Assembly (NCBI GenBank): GCA_030669465.1
Contig: DAOVDN010000008.1
Location: 1-12,374 of the forward strand
From: Desulfobacterales bacterium
GTDB lineage: Bacteria; Desulfobacterota; Desulfobacteria; Desulfobacterales; ETH-SRB1
DNA: 12,374 nt
Direction: 5' to 3'
The position numbers and the translations under genes are program-made. Each line of letters opens with the position of its first letter. Within the stretch, counting starts at the first letter, position 1. Positions 1-6,385 of this stretch are shown piece after piece. Under the pieces are notes generated by a model. It saw only the letters and a list, made by a program, of their open reading frames with translations. It did no database searches and had not been told where the DNA came from.

Positions 1-267
1 AGCAAAAGTAAATCAGGTAATAATGATGAAAAAGACTCAACAATCTTTTCGACAGCAAACTCTAAAAAATTAGGAAGAGTTAGAAGAGTTATATGCTCTA
101 TAAACTTAGTACGTAACTTCTCAATAAGTTCGGGTAAATCATATTTTGCTATTATTCCCTGGATTCCCGCCTTCGCGGTAATGACCGGCGCTCACACCCA
201 ATCGTCATTCCCGCGAAGGCGGGAATCCAGTAGCTATTACCCGAACTTTTTGAGAAGTTACATTTAA
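1..267 (+). CDS. Possible 3' end of an unknown gene, terminated inside a MITE
   Basis: Reading frame 1 is open from the window edge for 88 codons and stops at TAA 265-267. The first 37 codons encode a hydrophilic Ser/Lys/Asn-rich stretch (begins SKSKSGNNDEKDST); the rest is read through the palindromic element at 113-261, giving the SFPRRRES-type peptide typical of such repeats. If the frame is real, insertion of the element replaced the native C-terminus. I do not recognise the protein. A minus-strand frame is also open over about 2-191 with no start codon in the window, so neither strand can be called with confidence; chance openness in AT-rich DNA is a serious alternative. Confidence 0.2.
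   Translation, partial: SKSKSGNNDEKDSTIFSTANSKKLGRVRRVICSINLVRNFSISSGKSYFAIIPWIPAFAVMTGAHTQSSFPRRRESSSYYPNFLRSYI
113..261 (+). mobile_element. MITE-like palindromic element, family 1, copy A
   Basis: This 149-bp element has terminal inverted repeats beginning GTAACTTCTCAATAAG; the two ends match over about 25 bp with one mismatch. Inside are two hairpins of the form ATTCCC-N8-GGGAAT in opposite orientation (the left one has a point change), the pattern known as dRS3 in Neisseria. It has no coding capacity of its own. A second copy at 3955-4103 has the same length and lies in the opposite orientation; by eye the two differ at about 12 of 149 positions. No target-site duplication is visible at this copy. 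GTAA termini are characteristic of the IS66 family, so mobilisation by an IS66-type transposase in trans is a reasonable inference. Confidence 0.8.
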
Positions 268-350
268 GATTGTTATAAACTTGATAAAATTAGAAAAACC
301 GCAATTTTATACTTTTTACGAGATCATCAATAATAGGAGGTTGAAAGAAT

Positions 351-566
351 ATGAAAGCCGACATTCATCCTGAGTATTTTGAGACATCTATAAAATGCGC
401 ATGCGGAAATGTTGTTGAAGTTGGTTCGACAAAACCGGATATTCGAGTTGAAATCTGTTCAAAATGCCATCCTTTTTTTACAGGCAAACAGAAACTTATA
501 GATACTGCCGGTCGAATTGAGCGTTTTCGCAGGAAATATGCAAAATTTCAGAACGTAGTGAAATGA
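351..566 (+). CDS. rpmE: 50S ribosomal protein L31
   Basis: This 71-residue protein matches bacterial L31, a small zinc-binding protein of the large ribosomal subunit that sits at the central protuberance and bridges to the small subunit. Conserved features are the start MKADIHPEY, the Cys pairs C16/C18 and C36/C39 (the zinc-binding, C+ form), and the [20 protein letters not shown] block at 40-59. The start is fixed by a strong Shine-Dalgarno AGGAGG at 335-340, 10 nt before the ATG. The gene stands just downstream of MITE copy A, and AT-rich sequence between 262 and 330 should hold its promoter, although I see no well-spaced -35/-10 pair. Gene order rpmE-prfA-prmC is common in bacteria. Because the zinc ligands are present, no zinc-free paralogue role is implied. 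Confidence 0.97.
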   Translation: MKADIHPEYFETSIKCACGNVVEVGSTKPDIRVEICSKCHPFFTGKQKLIDTAGRIERFRRKYAKFQNVVK

Positions 567-643
567 TCAGCATCCTTCATTTGCCGGTTTACACTTTTTA
601 GGGGTGGCTCCAGCTTCGGCCAAAAATAAAGTAAGATAGAGTT

Positions 644-677
644 TAAAGTGCCTAAAGTGAGCTAAAGTGCCTAAAGT
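644..677 (+). repeat. Short tandem repeat TAAAGTGCC/TAAAGTGAGC
   Basis: Four TAAAGT-headed units of 9-10 bp (starting at 644, 653, 663 and 672) form a 19-bp higher-order period repeated about 1.8 times. The function is unknown; similar low-complexity repeats recur elsewhere in this window. Confidence 0.7.
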
Positions 678-685
678 TAAGAAAT

Positions 686-699
686 GCGCCTTAAGGCGC
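686..699. repeat. Perfect 14-bp palindrome
   Basis: GCGCCTTAAGGCGC is an exact palindrome with 5-bp GC arms around TTAA. It could be a protein-binding site or a weak hairpin. It is not followed by a T-run, so it is not called as an intrinsic terminator. Confidence 0.5.
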
Positions 700-953
700 T
701 GCTGATTTTGACCCAGACATGGTATATATCAAATGGGCAGAATACCTTAACCCTGGCCCAGACCGATCACCAAAACTCTATACTCAAAAAGTCAGGTCTG
801 GAATGATGCATAGGCTATATCAATATAAATGAACGAGTCGCACCAGGGCGGGCTTTAGTCACTTGTAACTTTTTGCGTGACCGCACAGGTCGAAAAAAGT
901 GTAAACTACTTTTGAGATTATATGAAAGGTGCCGAAAACAGGTAATACAATTC

Positions 954-2039
954 ATGTTTGATAAACTAAAAGGGGTCGAAAAGCGTTTTTTAGAACTTGA
1001 AAGGCTTTTGAGTGATCCAGAGATCGTTGCCGATCGGGGTGCATACCAGAGGTATAGCCGGGAACATGCCGACCTTGACAAGATTGTAACGGTTTTCAGG
1101 ACATACAGGCAGACCTTAAAAGATCTTGATGACAGCAAGGAGCTGTTAAAGGATGGAGACCCTGATATAATAGATTTAGCCCGGGATGATATTAATTCTC
1201 TTACCATTCAAAAAGAACACCTTGAAAACGATCTTAAGAAGCTCCTTGTGCCTAAGGACCCACTTGATGAGAAGAATGTTATAGTTGAAGTACGGGCCGG
1301 TACGGGTGGAGAAGAAGCCGGTCTGTTTGCAGGTGATCTTTTCAGGATGTACACCAGGTATGCAGAAAGCAAGAACTGGAAAGTGGAAGTAATGAGCCAT
1401 CATGCAACCGGCGTTGGTGGTTTAAAAGAGATTATTGCGATGATCCATGGCAAGGGGGCGTACAGTCGCTTTAAATATGAAAGCGGTATCCATCGTGTTC
1501 AGCGCGTTCCGGAAACCGAGGCTCAAGGAAGAATACATACTTCCGCTGTAACTGTAGCAGTCCTGCCCGAGGCCGAGGATGTTGAAGTTCGTATTGACCC
1601 GGCTGATATCAAAGTTGATGTATATCGCTCAAGCGGTCCAGGGGGGCAGAGCGTAAATACAACTGATTCAGCGGTGCGTGTTACTCATCTTCCTACGGGC
1701 TTGGTGGTTACCTGTCAGGATGAAAAATCACAACTGAAAAACAAAAACAAGGCCATGAAAGTTCTGCGAGCCCGTCTTCTTGATAGAATGGTTATGGAGG
1801 AGAATGAGAAAAGATCGCAAGAGCGGAAAGGCCAGATAGGAACTGGAGACAGAAGCGGAAGAATAAGGACCTATAATTTTCCACAGGGAAGGGTTTCCGA
1901 CCACCGGATCGGACTCACCCTTTATAAACTGGAAAGTATTCTGCAGGGTGATATAGACCATATAATAGACGAGCTTACGACATTTTATCAGACCCAGGCG
2001 TTACAAAATGCAGAATCAGCTAAAGTCCAAGAGTCCTGA
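954..2039 (+). CDS. prfA: Peptide chain release factor 1 (RF1)
   Basis: RF1 recognises UAA and UAG in the ribosomal A site and triggers peptidyl-tRNA hydrolysis. From ATG 954 the protein has 361 residues, the usual length, beginning [16 protein letters not shown]. The [14 protein letters not shown] block marks the early core; the codon-reading tripeptide is PET at 186-188 within [14 protein letters not shown], the P-x-T form of RF1 rather than the SPF of RF2; the catalytic GGQ is at 230-232. Only a weak Shine-Dalgarno-like AGG lies upstream, about 11-12 nt from the ATG. The TTG at 873 was rejected because the extra 27 residues look non-coding. The next gene, prmC, overlaps its 3' end by 32 nt and encodes the methylase that modifies the GGQ glutamine, so the pair is functionally and probably translationally coupled. 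Confidence 0.97.
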   Translation: MFDKLKGVEKRFLELERLLSDPEIVADRGAYQRYSREHADLDKIVTVFRTYRQTLKDLDDSKELLKDGDPDIIDLARDDINSLTIQKEHLENDLKKLLVPKDPLDEKNVIVEVRAGTGGEEAGLFAGDLFRMYTRYAESKNWKVEVMSHHATGVGGLKEIIAMIHGKGAYSRFKYESGIHRVQRVPETEAQGRIHTSAVTVAVLPEAEDVEVRIDPADIKVDVYRSSGPGGQSVNTTDSAVRVTHLPTGLVVTCQDEKSQLKNKNKAMKVLRARLLDRMVMEENEKRSQERKGQIGTGDRSGRIRTYNFPQGRVSDHRIGLTLYKLESILQGDIDHIIDELTTFYQTQALQNAESAKVQES

Positions 2040-2964
2040 ATGGACCATTCTTAAACTTCTCAAGTGGACAACTTCTTATTTTAAATCACATAACATAGAC
2101 AGCCCAAGGGCCACAGCCGAAATACTTCTTGCGCATGCCTTAAAATCAGGAAGGATAGATCTGTATCTACGGTACGATCAGCCGCTTTGCAGCAATGAGC
2201 TGTCGCTGTTTAAGGTCTTGATAAAAAGGAGGATAGCAAGGGAGCCTGTTGCATATATTGTCGGTGTAAAGGAATTCTGGTCCATGGATTTTGCTGTTAC
2301 AAAGGATGTTTTGATTCCGCGTCCTGAGACCGAGTGCCTGGTTGAGGCGGCCCTTTCTCTTCTGCCCGATGATTCAAGCGATGATTTCAAGCCAAAGCGC
2401 ATATTGGAGCTTGGTACAGGATCCGGAGCTATAATTCTTGCCCTTGCATCCAAACGCAAGGGAAATATTTTTTTTGCATCTGATCGTTCAATAAAAGCCA
2501 TTGAGCTGGCTTTGCTGAATGCAAAATATCATGATCTTGACGAAACAATCAATTTCTTTTCCGGTGATTGGTTTACGCCATTAAAGGATGAGACGCGTTC
2601 ATTCGATATGATCATATCGAATCCTCCTTATATCCAAACCCGGGTTATAGATAAACTCGAGCCTGAAATTTACAGGTATGAGCCCCGCATAGCTCTTGAC
2701 GGCGGCGAAGACGGCCTTTGCAGTCTAAGATATATTATTTGTAAAGCACATATTTATCTAACACAAAATGGATATCTGTTATTAGAGATAGGCCATGATC
2801 AGAAGGATGATGTCCAAAAGATTATCGATAACTGTGGTAATTATGAGCATATTGCTTTCACAAAAGATTACGGCGGTTATTATCGTGTGGTTCGGATGAG
2901 GAAAAAAGCTGATGAGCAAAAAAGGCTCAAAGCTCAAAGCTCAAAGCTGAAAGCTCAAAGCTGA
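2008..2964 (+). CDS. prmC: Peptide chain release factor N5-glutamine methyltransferase
   Basis: PrmC (HemK) transfers a methyl group from S-adenosylmethionine to the glutamine of the GGQ motif in RF1 and RF2, which raises termination efficiency. The 318-residue protein has the N-terminal helical substrate-binding domain, the linker motif IPRPETE near 103-109, the SAM-binding loop LELGTGSG at 133-140 and the catalytic NPPY at 205-208. The ATG at 2008 lies inside prfA; no alternative in-frame start gives a better fit to the family. The C-terminus is odd: after the usual YYRVVR ending the frame runs into a heptanucleotide array, so about the last 13 residues (306-318, Lys/Ala/Gln/Ser-rich) and the TGA stop are encoded by AGCTCAA/AGCTGAA repeats. 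A change in unit number could alter this tail, which lies outside the catalytic core. Confidence 0.95.
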   Translation: MQNQLKSKSPEWTILKLLKWTTSYFKSHNIDSPRATAEILLAHALKSGRIDLYLRYDQPLCSNELSLFKVLIKRRIAREPVAYIVGVKEFWSMDFAVTKDVLIPRPETECLVEAALSLLPDDSSDDFKPKRILELGTGSGAIILALASKRKGNIFFASDRSIKAIELALLNAKYHDLDETINFFSGDWFTPLKDETRSFDMIISNPPYIQTRVIDKLEPEIYRYEPRIALDGGEDGLCSLRYIICKAHIYLTQNGYLLLEIGHDQKDDVQKIIDNCGNYEHIAFTKDYGGYYRVVRMRKKADEQKRLKAQSSKLKAQS

Positions 2965-3043
2965 AAGCTCAAAGGCAAAAGCTCAAAGCAAAAAAAGCTC
3001 AAAGCTCAAAGCTCAAAGCTGAAAAGCTGAAAGCTTTGAGCTT
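2924..3043 (+). repeat. Heptanucleotide array AGCTCAA/AGCTGAA
   Basis: About sixteen units of 7 bp, mainly AGCTCAA and AGCTGAA, start inside prmC and run past its stop codon. The register is broken by AGCAAAAAA at 2987-2995 and by one extra A near 3024. The last bases (3032-3043) are inverted relative to the array, so the transcript could fold back into a hairpin; no T-run follows, so it is not a classical terminator. A closely related array opens the gap at 6311-6385. Confidence 0.9.
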
Positions 3044-3132
3044 ATTCGCAAGTCCCAACCAGTTATTTCTCATCTCAAGATTATGTTAAGCCCCAAAATC
3101 TTTTTTGTGAACACTATAGAAGTTATTATGCT

Positions 3133-3918
3133 ATGATAGGAATATTCGATTCGGGAATAGGCGGCCTTACTGTCGTACGAGCCATTATAGAGCAGCTTTC
3201 CGGTTATGATATCATCTATTTTGGTGATACAGCCCGTACTCCCTATGGAAGCAAAAGCTCTGAAACAGTTGTCGAGTATGCTCTCCAGAATACGGATTTT
3301 CTTTTAAGCAAGGGCGCAAAAATTGTTGTAATGGCGTGCAATACAGCTTCAAGCGTTGCAACCGAAAGCATGGCCGAACGATTCGATATTCCGATATTTG
3401 AAGTTATAACTCCGGCAGTAGAGCTTTCGATTAAAACTTCCAAAAAGTTCAGGATCGGGGTTATCGGAACACGTGCCACAATAAATAGCAATATTTACGA
3501 AAAAAAGATCAAAAAGATAAATCACAAAGCAAAAGTCTATTCAGCAGCCTGTCCTCTTCTTGTTCCATTGGTGGAAGAGGGATGGCTTAAGAAGCCTGAA
3601 ACAGCGATGATAGTTAAAAAATATCTGCGCTCTTTGAAGGTCAGCCATATAGACACGCTCATTCTTGGATGCACACATTATCCGCTCTTAAAAGATATTA
3701 TCCAAAGAAAAATCGGGAAGAAGGTAAATATAATAGATTCTTCTGTGGCTGTTGCAGAGAGGGTAAAGAATTTTTTAGAAAATCATACTGAAGTCGACAA
3801 TCTGCTGACTAAAAATGGAAAGTGCAAATTCTTTGTATCAGATGTAACAGACCAGTTTGAAAGGACGGCAAAGGCTACACTCAAAAGAAATGTTCATCTT
3901 GAGCATGTAAGAATATAG
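3133..3918 (+). CDS. murI: Glutamate racemase
   Basis: MurI interconverts L- and D-glutamate without a cofactor and supplies D-glutamate for peptidoglycan. The 261-residue length is normal. Family motifs are IGIFDSGIGGLTV at 2-14 with the Asp6/Ser7 pair, GDTARTPYG at 31-39, MACNTAS around Cys69 and LGCTHYP around Cys180; the two cysteines are the acid/base catalysts. The start ATG at 3133 has only a weak GAAG upstream, and a nearby ATG at 3128 is out of frame. It is separated from prmC by 168 bp, most of it heptamer repeat, so it may have its own promoter between 3044 and 3132. Downstream lies a repeat island carrying two MITE-like insertions. Confidence 0.96.
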   Translation: MIGIFDSGIGGLTVVRAIIEQLSGYDIIYFGDTARTPYGSKSSETVVEYALQNTDFLLSKGAKIVVMACNTASSVATESMAERFDIPIFEVITPAVELSIKTSKKFRIGVIGTRATINSNIYEKKIKKINHKAKVYSAACPLLVPLVEEGWLKKPETAMIVKKYLRSLKVSHIDTLILGCTHYPLLKDIIQRKIGKKVNIIDSSVAVAERVKNFLENHTEVDNLLTKNGKCKFFVSDVTDQFERTAKATLKRNVHLEHVRI

Positions 3919-3935
3919 AAGAAGAGTTGGGCATG

Positions 3936-3954
3936 GATTGATGATTGATGATTG
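3936..3954 (+). repeat. Short heptamer repeat GATGATT
   Basis: About 2.7 units of GATGATT end exactly where MITE copy B begins, and one more unit (4104-4110) follows the element. The element thus appears to have inserted into a small heptamer array, or its target-site duplication mimics an extra unit. Confidence 0.65.
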
Positions 3955-4103
3955 GTAAGTTCTCAATAAGTTCGGGCGATAGCTCCTGGATTCCCGCCTT
4001 CGCGGGAATGACGATTGGGTGTAGGCGCCTGTCATTCCCGCGAAGGCGGGAATCCAGAGAATAGTCGCAAAATATGATTTACCCGAACTTATTGAGAAGT
4101 TAC
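3955..4103 (-). mobile_element. MITE-like palindromic element, family 1, copy B
   Basis: This 149-bp copy of the element at 113-261 is inverted relative to it, with GTAA termini, 22-bp terminal inverted repeats (one mismatch) and two intact internal hairpins ATTCCCGCGAAGGCGGGAAT and its complement. It is flanked by GATGATTG on both sides (3947-3954 and 4104-4111), an apparent 8-bp target-site duplication; because the site is itself a GATGATT repeat, this is suggestive and not proof. GTAA ends with 8-bp duplications are known traits of IS66-family elements. The copies A and B bracket rpmE-prfA-prmC-murI. Confidence 0.85.
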
Positions 4104-4143
4104 GATGATTGAAGGTATTCTATTAATTTTATAACAAAAAGAC

Positions 4144-4291
4144 GGCTACCAACTTAAGGCGGGACACCTTGTAATCTCAAGGAGTTACAGCAGGGTGGGC
4201 ATTGCCCACCAATCTATGCAGTTTGCAGAGATCGCCCATTGACGGTGGGCATTGCCCACCCTACAAATTGTCCCGCTTTAAGTTGGTAGCC
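4144..4291. mobile_element. MITE-like palindromic element, family 2, with 8-bp target duplication
   Basis: This 148-bp element has 23-bp terminal inverted repeats beginning GGCTACCAACTTAAGGCGG; the two ends differ by about one base. It contains two copies of the hairpin GGTGGGCATTGCCCACC (4194-4210 and 4244-4260). It is flanked by a perfect direct repeat AAAAAGAC (4136-4143 and 4292-4299), a clear 8-bp target-site duplication, so this was a true transposition event. It encodes nothing. GGC-starting ends with 8-bp duplications recall ISL3-type elements, but that assignment is tentative. It lies only 40 bp from family 1 copy B. Confidence 0.88.
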
Positions 4292-4318
4292 AAAAAGACA
4301 GAGCGAAGCGATTCCACA

Positions 4319-4367
4319 AATCAACAATCAACAATCAACAATCAACAATCAACAATCAACAATCAAC
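4319..4367 (+). repeat. Perfect heptanucleotide array (AATCAAC)7
   Basis: Seven exact copies of AATCAAC are followed by a partial eighth (AAT 4368-4370), ending 7 bp before the btuF ATG at 4378. The array occupies the place where a ribosome binding site would be expected, and no Shine-Dalgarno sequence is visible. Confidence 0.95.
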
Positions 4368-4377
4368 AATTTTGACT

Positions 4378-5292
4378 ATGAAGAGAAGTCCGATTATTAT
4401 TTTGCTGGTTGTTATGGCGCTTTTCTTCTTGATGATCGGGCAATCAGCAGCCAGAGATGTGACCGATCAGTTGGGACGACAGGTTGCAGCGCCGGATGAC
4501 CCGCAACGGGTTGTTTCGCTGGCGCCGAGCATCACGGGGATTATCTTTGCTCTCAGGCAGGAAGATCGCTTAAAAGGTGTGACTATGTATAGTGATTTTC
4601 CTCCTGAAGCGACGAAGCTACCGAAGGTGGGTTCCTATGTTCGTCTTGATCTGGAGAGAATTGTAGCCTTAAAGCCGGACCTTTGTATTGCCACCAAAGA
4701 CGGAAATCCCAGGGAAGTAGTTAAGAGGCTTGAGTCTCTGAAGATACCGGTTTATGTGGTTGATCCCAGAGATCTGGATGCAGTGATTGAGACGATCATT
4801 GAGATCGGCGGTCTCCTGCATGCCGATGAAAGTGCAAAAGACCTATGTAGGAAGATGGGTTCCAGGATTGATCGGGTAAAGTCTCTGGTTGCAAAAGCTG
4901 CTCACAGGCCAAAAGTTTTTTATCAGATTGGAACCTCCCCGATTGTTTCCGCCGGCACTCATACGTTTATTCATGAACTTATTGTGCTTGCAGGAGGAGA
5001 AAACCTTGCGGAAGGTCCGATTTCTTATCCACGGTTTAGCCGTGAGCAGGTTCTTGCTCTTTCTCCTGATATCCTCATAATCACTTCTATGTCAAAGGAC
5101 GAGGCATTTGAACGTGTGAAGGCGGAGTGGAGCCGTTGGCCTGATTTGCCCGCTGTTCGAAACAAGTCTGTTTTTCTTGTCGATTCCGATCTTTTTGATC
5201 GACCCACCCCACGTCTGGTTGATGCTCTTGAACTTATGGCAGAGTTGATTCATCCTGAACTCTTTGGGCGAGCCCTTAAGGAAGAGCAGTGA
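4378..5292 (+). CDS. btuF: Periplasmic substrate-binding protein of a BtuFCD-type ABC importer
   Basis: This 304-residue protein of the cluster-8 (BtuF/FhuD-type) periplasmic binding family should capture cobalamin, or another large chelate such as haem or a siderophore, and deliver it to the permease encoded next. Residues 1-25 form a signal peptide (MKRSP, a long hydrophobic stretch, then SAA before the mature RDVTDQLGR); there is no lipobox Cys. The mature part shows the family pattern VVSLAPSIT near 43-51, then KPDL and a later SPDILIITS. ATG 4378 is chosen over the TTG at 4372 because it starts the signal peptide directly. No Shine-Dalgarno precedes it; the leader is the (AATCAAC)7 array. 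It overlaps btuC by 4 nt. No cobalamin riboswitch was recognised upstream, so the substrate call rests on family resemblance only. Confidence 0.88.
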   Translation: MKRSPIIILLVVMALFFLMIGQSAARDVTDQLGRQVAAPDDPQRVVSLAPSITGIIFALRQEDRLKGVTMYSDFPPEATKLPKVGSYVRLDLERIVALKPDLCIATKDGNPREVVKRLESLKIPVYVVDPRDLDAVIETIIEIGGLLHADESAKDLCRKMGSRIDRVKSLVAKAAHRPKVFYQIGTSPIVSAGTHTFIHELIVLAGGENLAEGPISYPRFSREQVLALSPDILIITSMSKDEAFERVKAEWSRWPDLPAVRNKSVFLVDSDLFDRPTPRLVDALELMAELIHPELFGRALKEEQ

Positions 5293-6305
5293 ATCTGAAG
5301 ACACCGTTTGTTTTGAAACGTCTTTTAGCTGTTTCATTTCTTTTGCTGCTTCTGCTTCTTGCAGCCATGTTTTTTGGGCTCTCCATGGGATCATCAGGAA
5401 ACGGAGTGAAGGCTGTCTGGCAATCATTGTCAGGAGCAAAAGAGGCGGATTCCATGCTGAGTGCTATTATCTGGCGCATCCGCTTTCCCCGCGTGGTTTT
5501 AGCTGCTCTGGTCGGAGCGACTCTTTCTCTGGGAGGACTTGTTTTTCAGGCTCTGCTTCGAAATCCTCTGGCCGAACCTTATATTCTTGGTATTTCAGGA
5601 GGATCCGCAGTAGGAGCTATAATCGGCATCCTTATGGGATTATCCCGTTTTCCCGGTGTGAGCTTTACGGCTTTTGCAGGAAGCATGGCCACGCTTCTTC
5701 TGATTTTTCTCATCTCCTCAGGCCGGACGATTCTGAAAAAGGATTCTTTGCTTTTATCCGGTGTGATGATCAATGCTTTCTGCTCGGCGATTATCATGTT
5801 TCTTGTTTCCATGACTTACGACTCCCGGCTTCATAATATCATGTTCTGGCTCATGGGTGATCTTTCTACGGCTGATATCAGTCAGGTCGGGATTTTAGCT
5901 GTGAGTATCCTTCCATGTTTTGTTCTGGTTTTCTGCCTTTCCAACTCCATGAATCTGCTTCTTTTGGGAAAAGAAATGGCCCAGACAATGGGTGTAAACA
6001 TAAAGGTGGTGACCGTGACCCTTCTTGTCGCTACTTCGTTTATGGTGAGCGCCACGGTTTGTCATTGCGGCCTCATCGGTTTTGTGGGGCTGGTTATTCC
6101 GCATCTGTTGCGGCTTCTTCTTGGCCCGGACCACCGGGTGCTTGTTCCTGCATGTCTGCTGGGCGGGGGAGCTTACATGGTTTTTTGTGATTTAATGGCA
6201 AGGGTCCTCCCGGAACAGGGCGAGATGCCTGCCGGTGTAATTACCGCCATGATCGGAGCACCTCTTTTTATCTTTCTGCTGAAAAGATCCGATCTGCGCA
6301 AGTAG
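5289..6305 (+). CDS. btuC: FecCD/BtuC-family ABC transporter permease
   Basis: This 338-residue inner-membrane protein forms the dimeric channel of the importer. It is strongly hydrophobic throughout, with a first membrane segment at about residues 12-32 and the family total of around ten. The signature GGLVFQALLRNPLAEPYILG near 78-97, followed by GISGGSAVGAI, is characteristic of BtuC, FhuB and FecCD permeases. The conserved GLIGFVGLVIPHLLRLLLGPDHR block near 258-280 contains the coupling-helix region that docks onto the ATPase. The start is GTG 5289, overlapping the btuF stop as GTGA, with a good AAGGAAGAG ribosome binding site just upstream, so translation is coupled to btuF. The partner ATPase gene follows only after a 371-bp repeat-filled gap, which is unusual for this operon type. 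Confidence 0.94.
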   Translation: MNLKTPFVLKRLLAVSFLLLLLLLAAMFFGLSMGSSGNGVKAVWQSLSGAKEADSMLSAIIWRIRFPRVVLAALVGATLSLGGLVFQALLRNPLAEPYILGISGGSAVGAIIGILMGLSRFPGVSFTAFAGSMATLLLIFLISSGRTILKKDSLLLSGVMINAFCSAIIMFLVSMTYDSRLHNIMFWLMGDLSTADISQVGILAVSILPCFVLVFCLSNSMNLLLLGKEMAQTMGVNIKVVTVTLLVATSFMVSATVCHCGLIGFVGLVIPHLLRLLLGPDHRVLVPACLLGGGAYMVFCDLMARVLPEQGEMPAGVITAMIGAPLFIFLLKRSDLRK

Positions 6306-6385
6306 GGATGAGCTCAAAGCTGAAAGCAAAAAAAGCTCAAAGCTCAAAGCTGAAAGCAAAAAGAAGCTGAAAGCACAAAGCTGAA
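6306..6385 (+). repeat. Imperfect AGCTCAA/AGCTGAA heptamer array
   Basis: Units of AGCTCAA and AGCTGAA, interrupted by AGC plus A-runs, start within a few bases of the btuC stop. The segment shares long identical stretches, such as AAAGCAAAAAAAGCTCAAAG, with the array at the end of prmC (2924-3043) and lies in the same orientation. It grades into AGCAACA units at its right end. Confidence 0.88.

Larger units (their letters stand above)
567..953. other. 387-bp intergenic region with short repeats and palindromes
   Basis: No convincing gene lies between rpmE and prfA. The stretch holds a TAAAGTGCC/TAAAGTGAGC repeat (644-677, about 19-bp period), a perfect 14-bp palindrome GCGCCTTAAGGCGC (686-699), and a potential stem CCAGACC (758-764) / GGTCTGG (795-801) with a 30-nt loop. 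The palindrome could terminate rpmE transcription, but no clear T-run follows it. An in-frame TTG at 873 would extend prfA by 27 residues, but that extension does not resemble RF1 and has no ribosome binding site, so this is treated as non-coding leader. Confidence 0.6.

Noticed and set aside
873..953. TTG-initiated 27-residue extension of RF1
   Set aside because: The extra residues do not resemble RF1, there is no ribosome binding site, and the ATG at 954 gives the normal length.
3838..4035. Minus-strand 65-codon frame containing SFPRRRES
   Set aside because: The peptide is the well-known product of reading through the ATTCCC-type palindrome; it overlaps murI and the MITE and is not a gene.
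3919..4377. Cobalamin riboswitch upstream of the btuF-like gene
   Set aside because: The whole region is accounted for by two MITEs and heptamer arrays; no B12-box-like sequence was recognised.
5264..5836. Plus-strand 190-codon frame overlapping btuC
   Set aside because: It is an out-of-frame shadow of the clear FecCD/BtuC permease, with Cys/Ser/Arg-rich sequence and no family resemblance.
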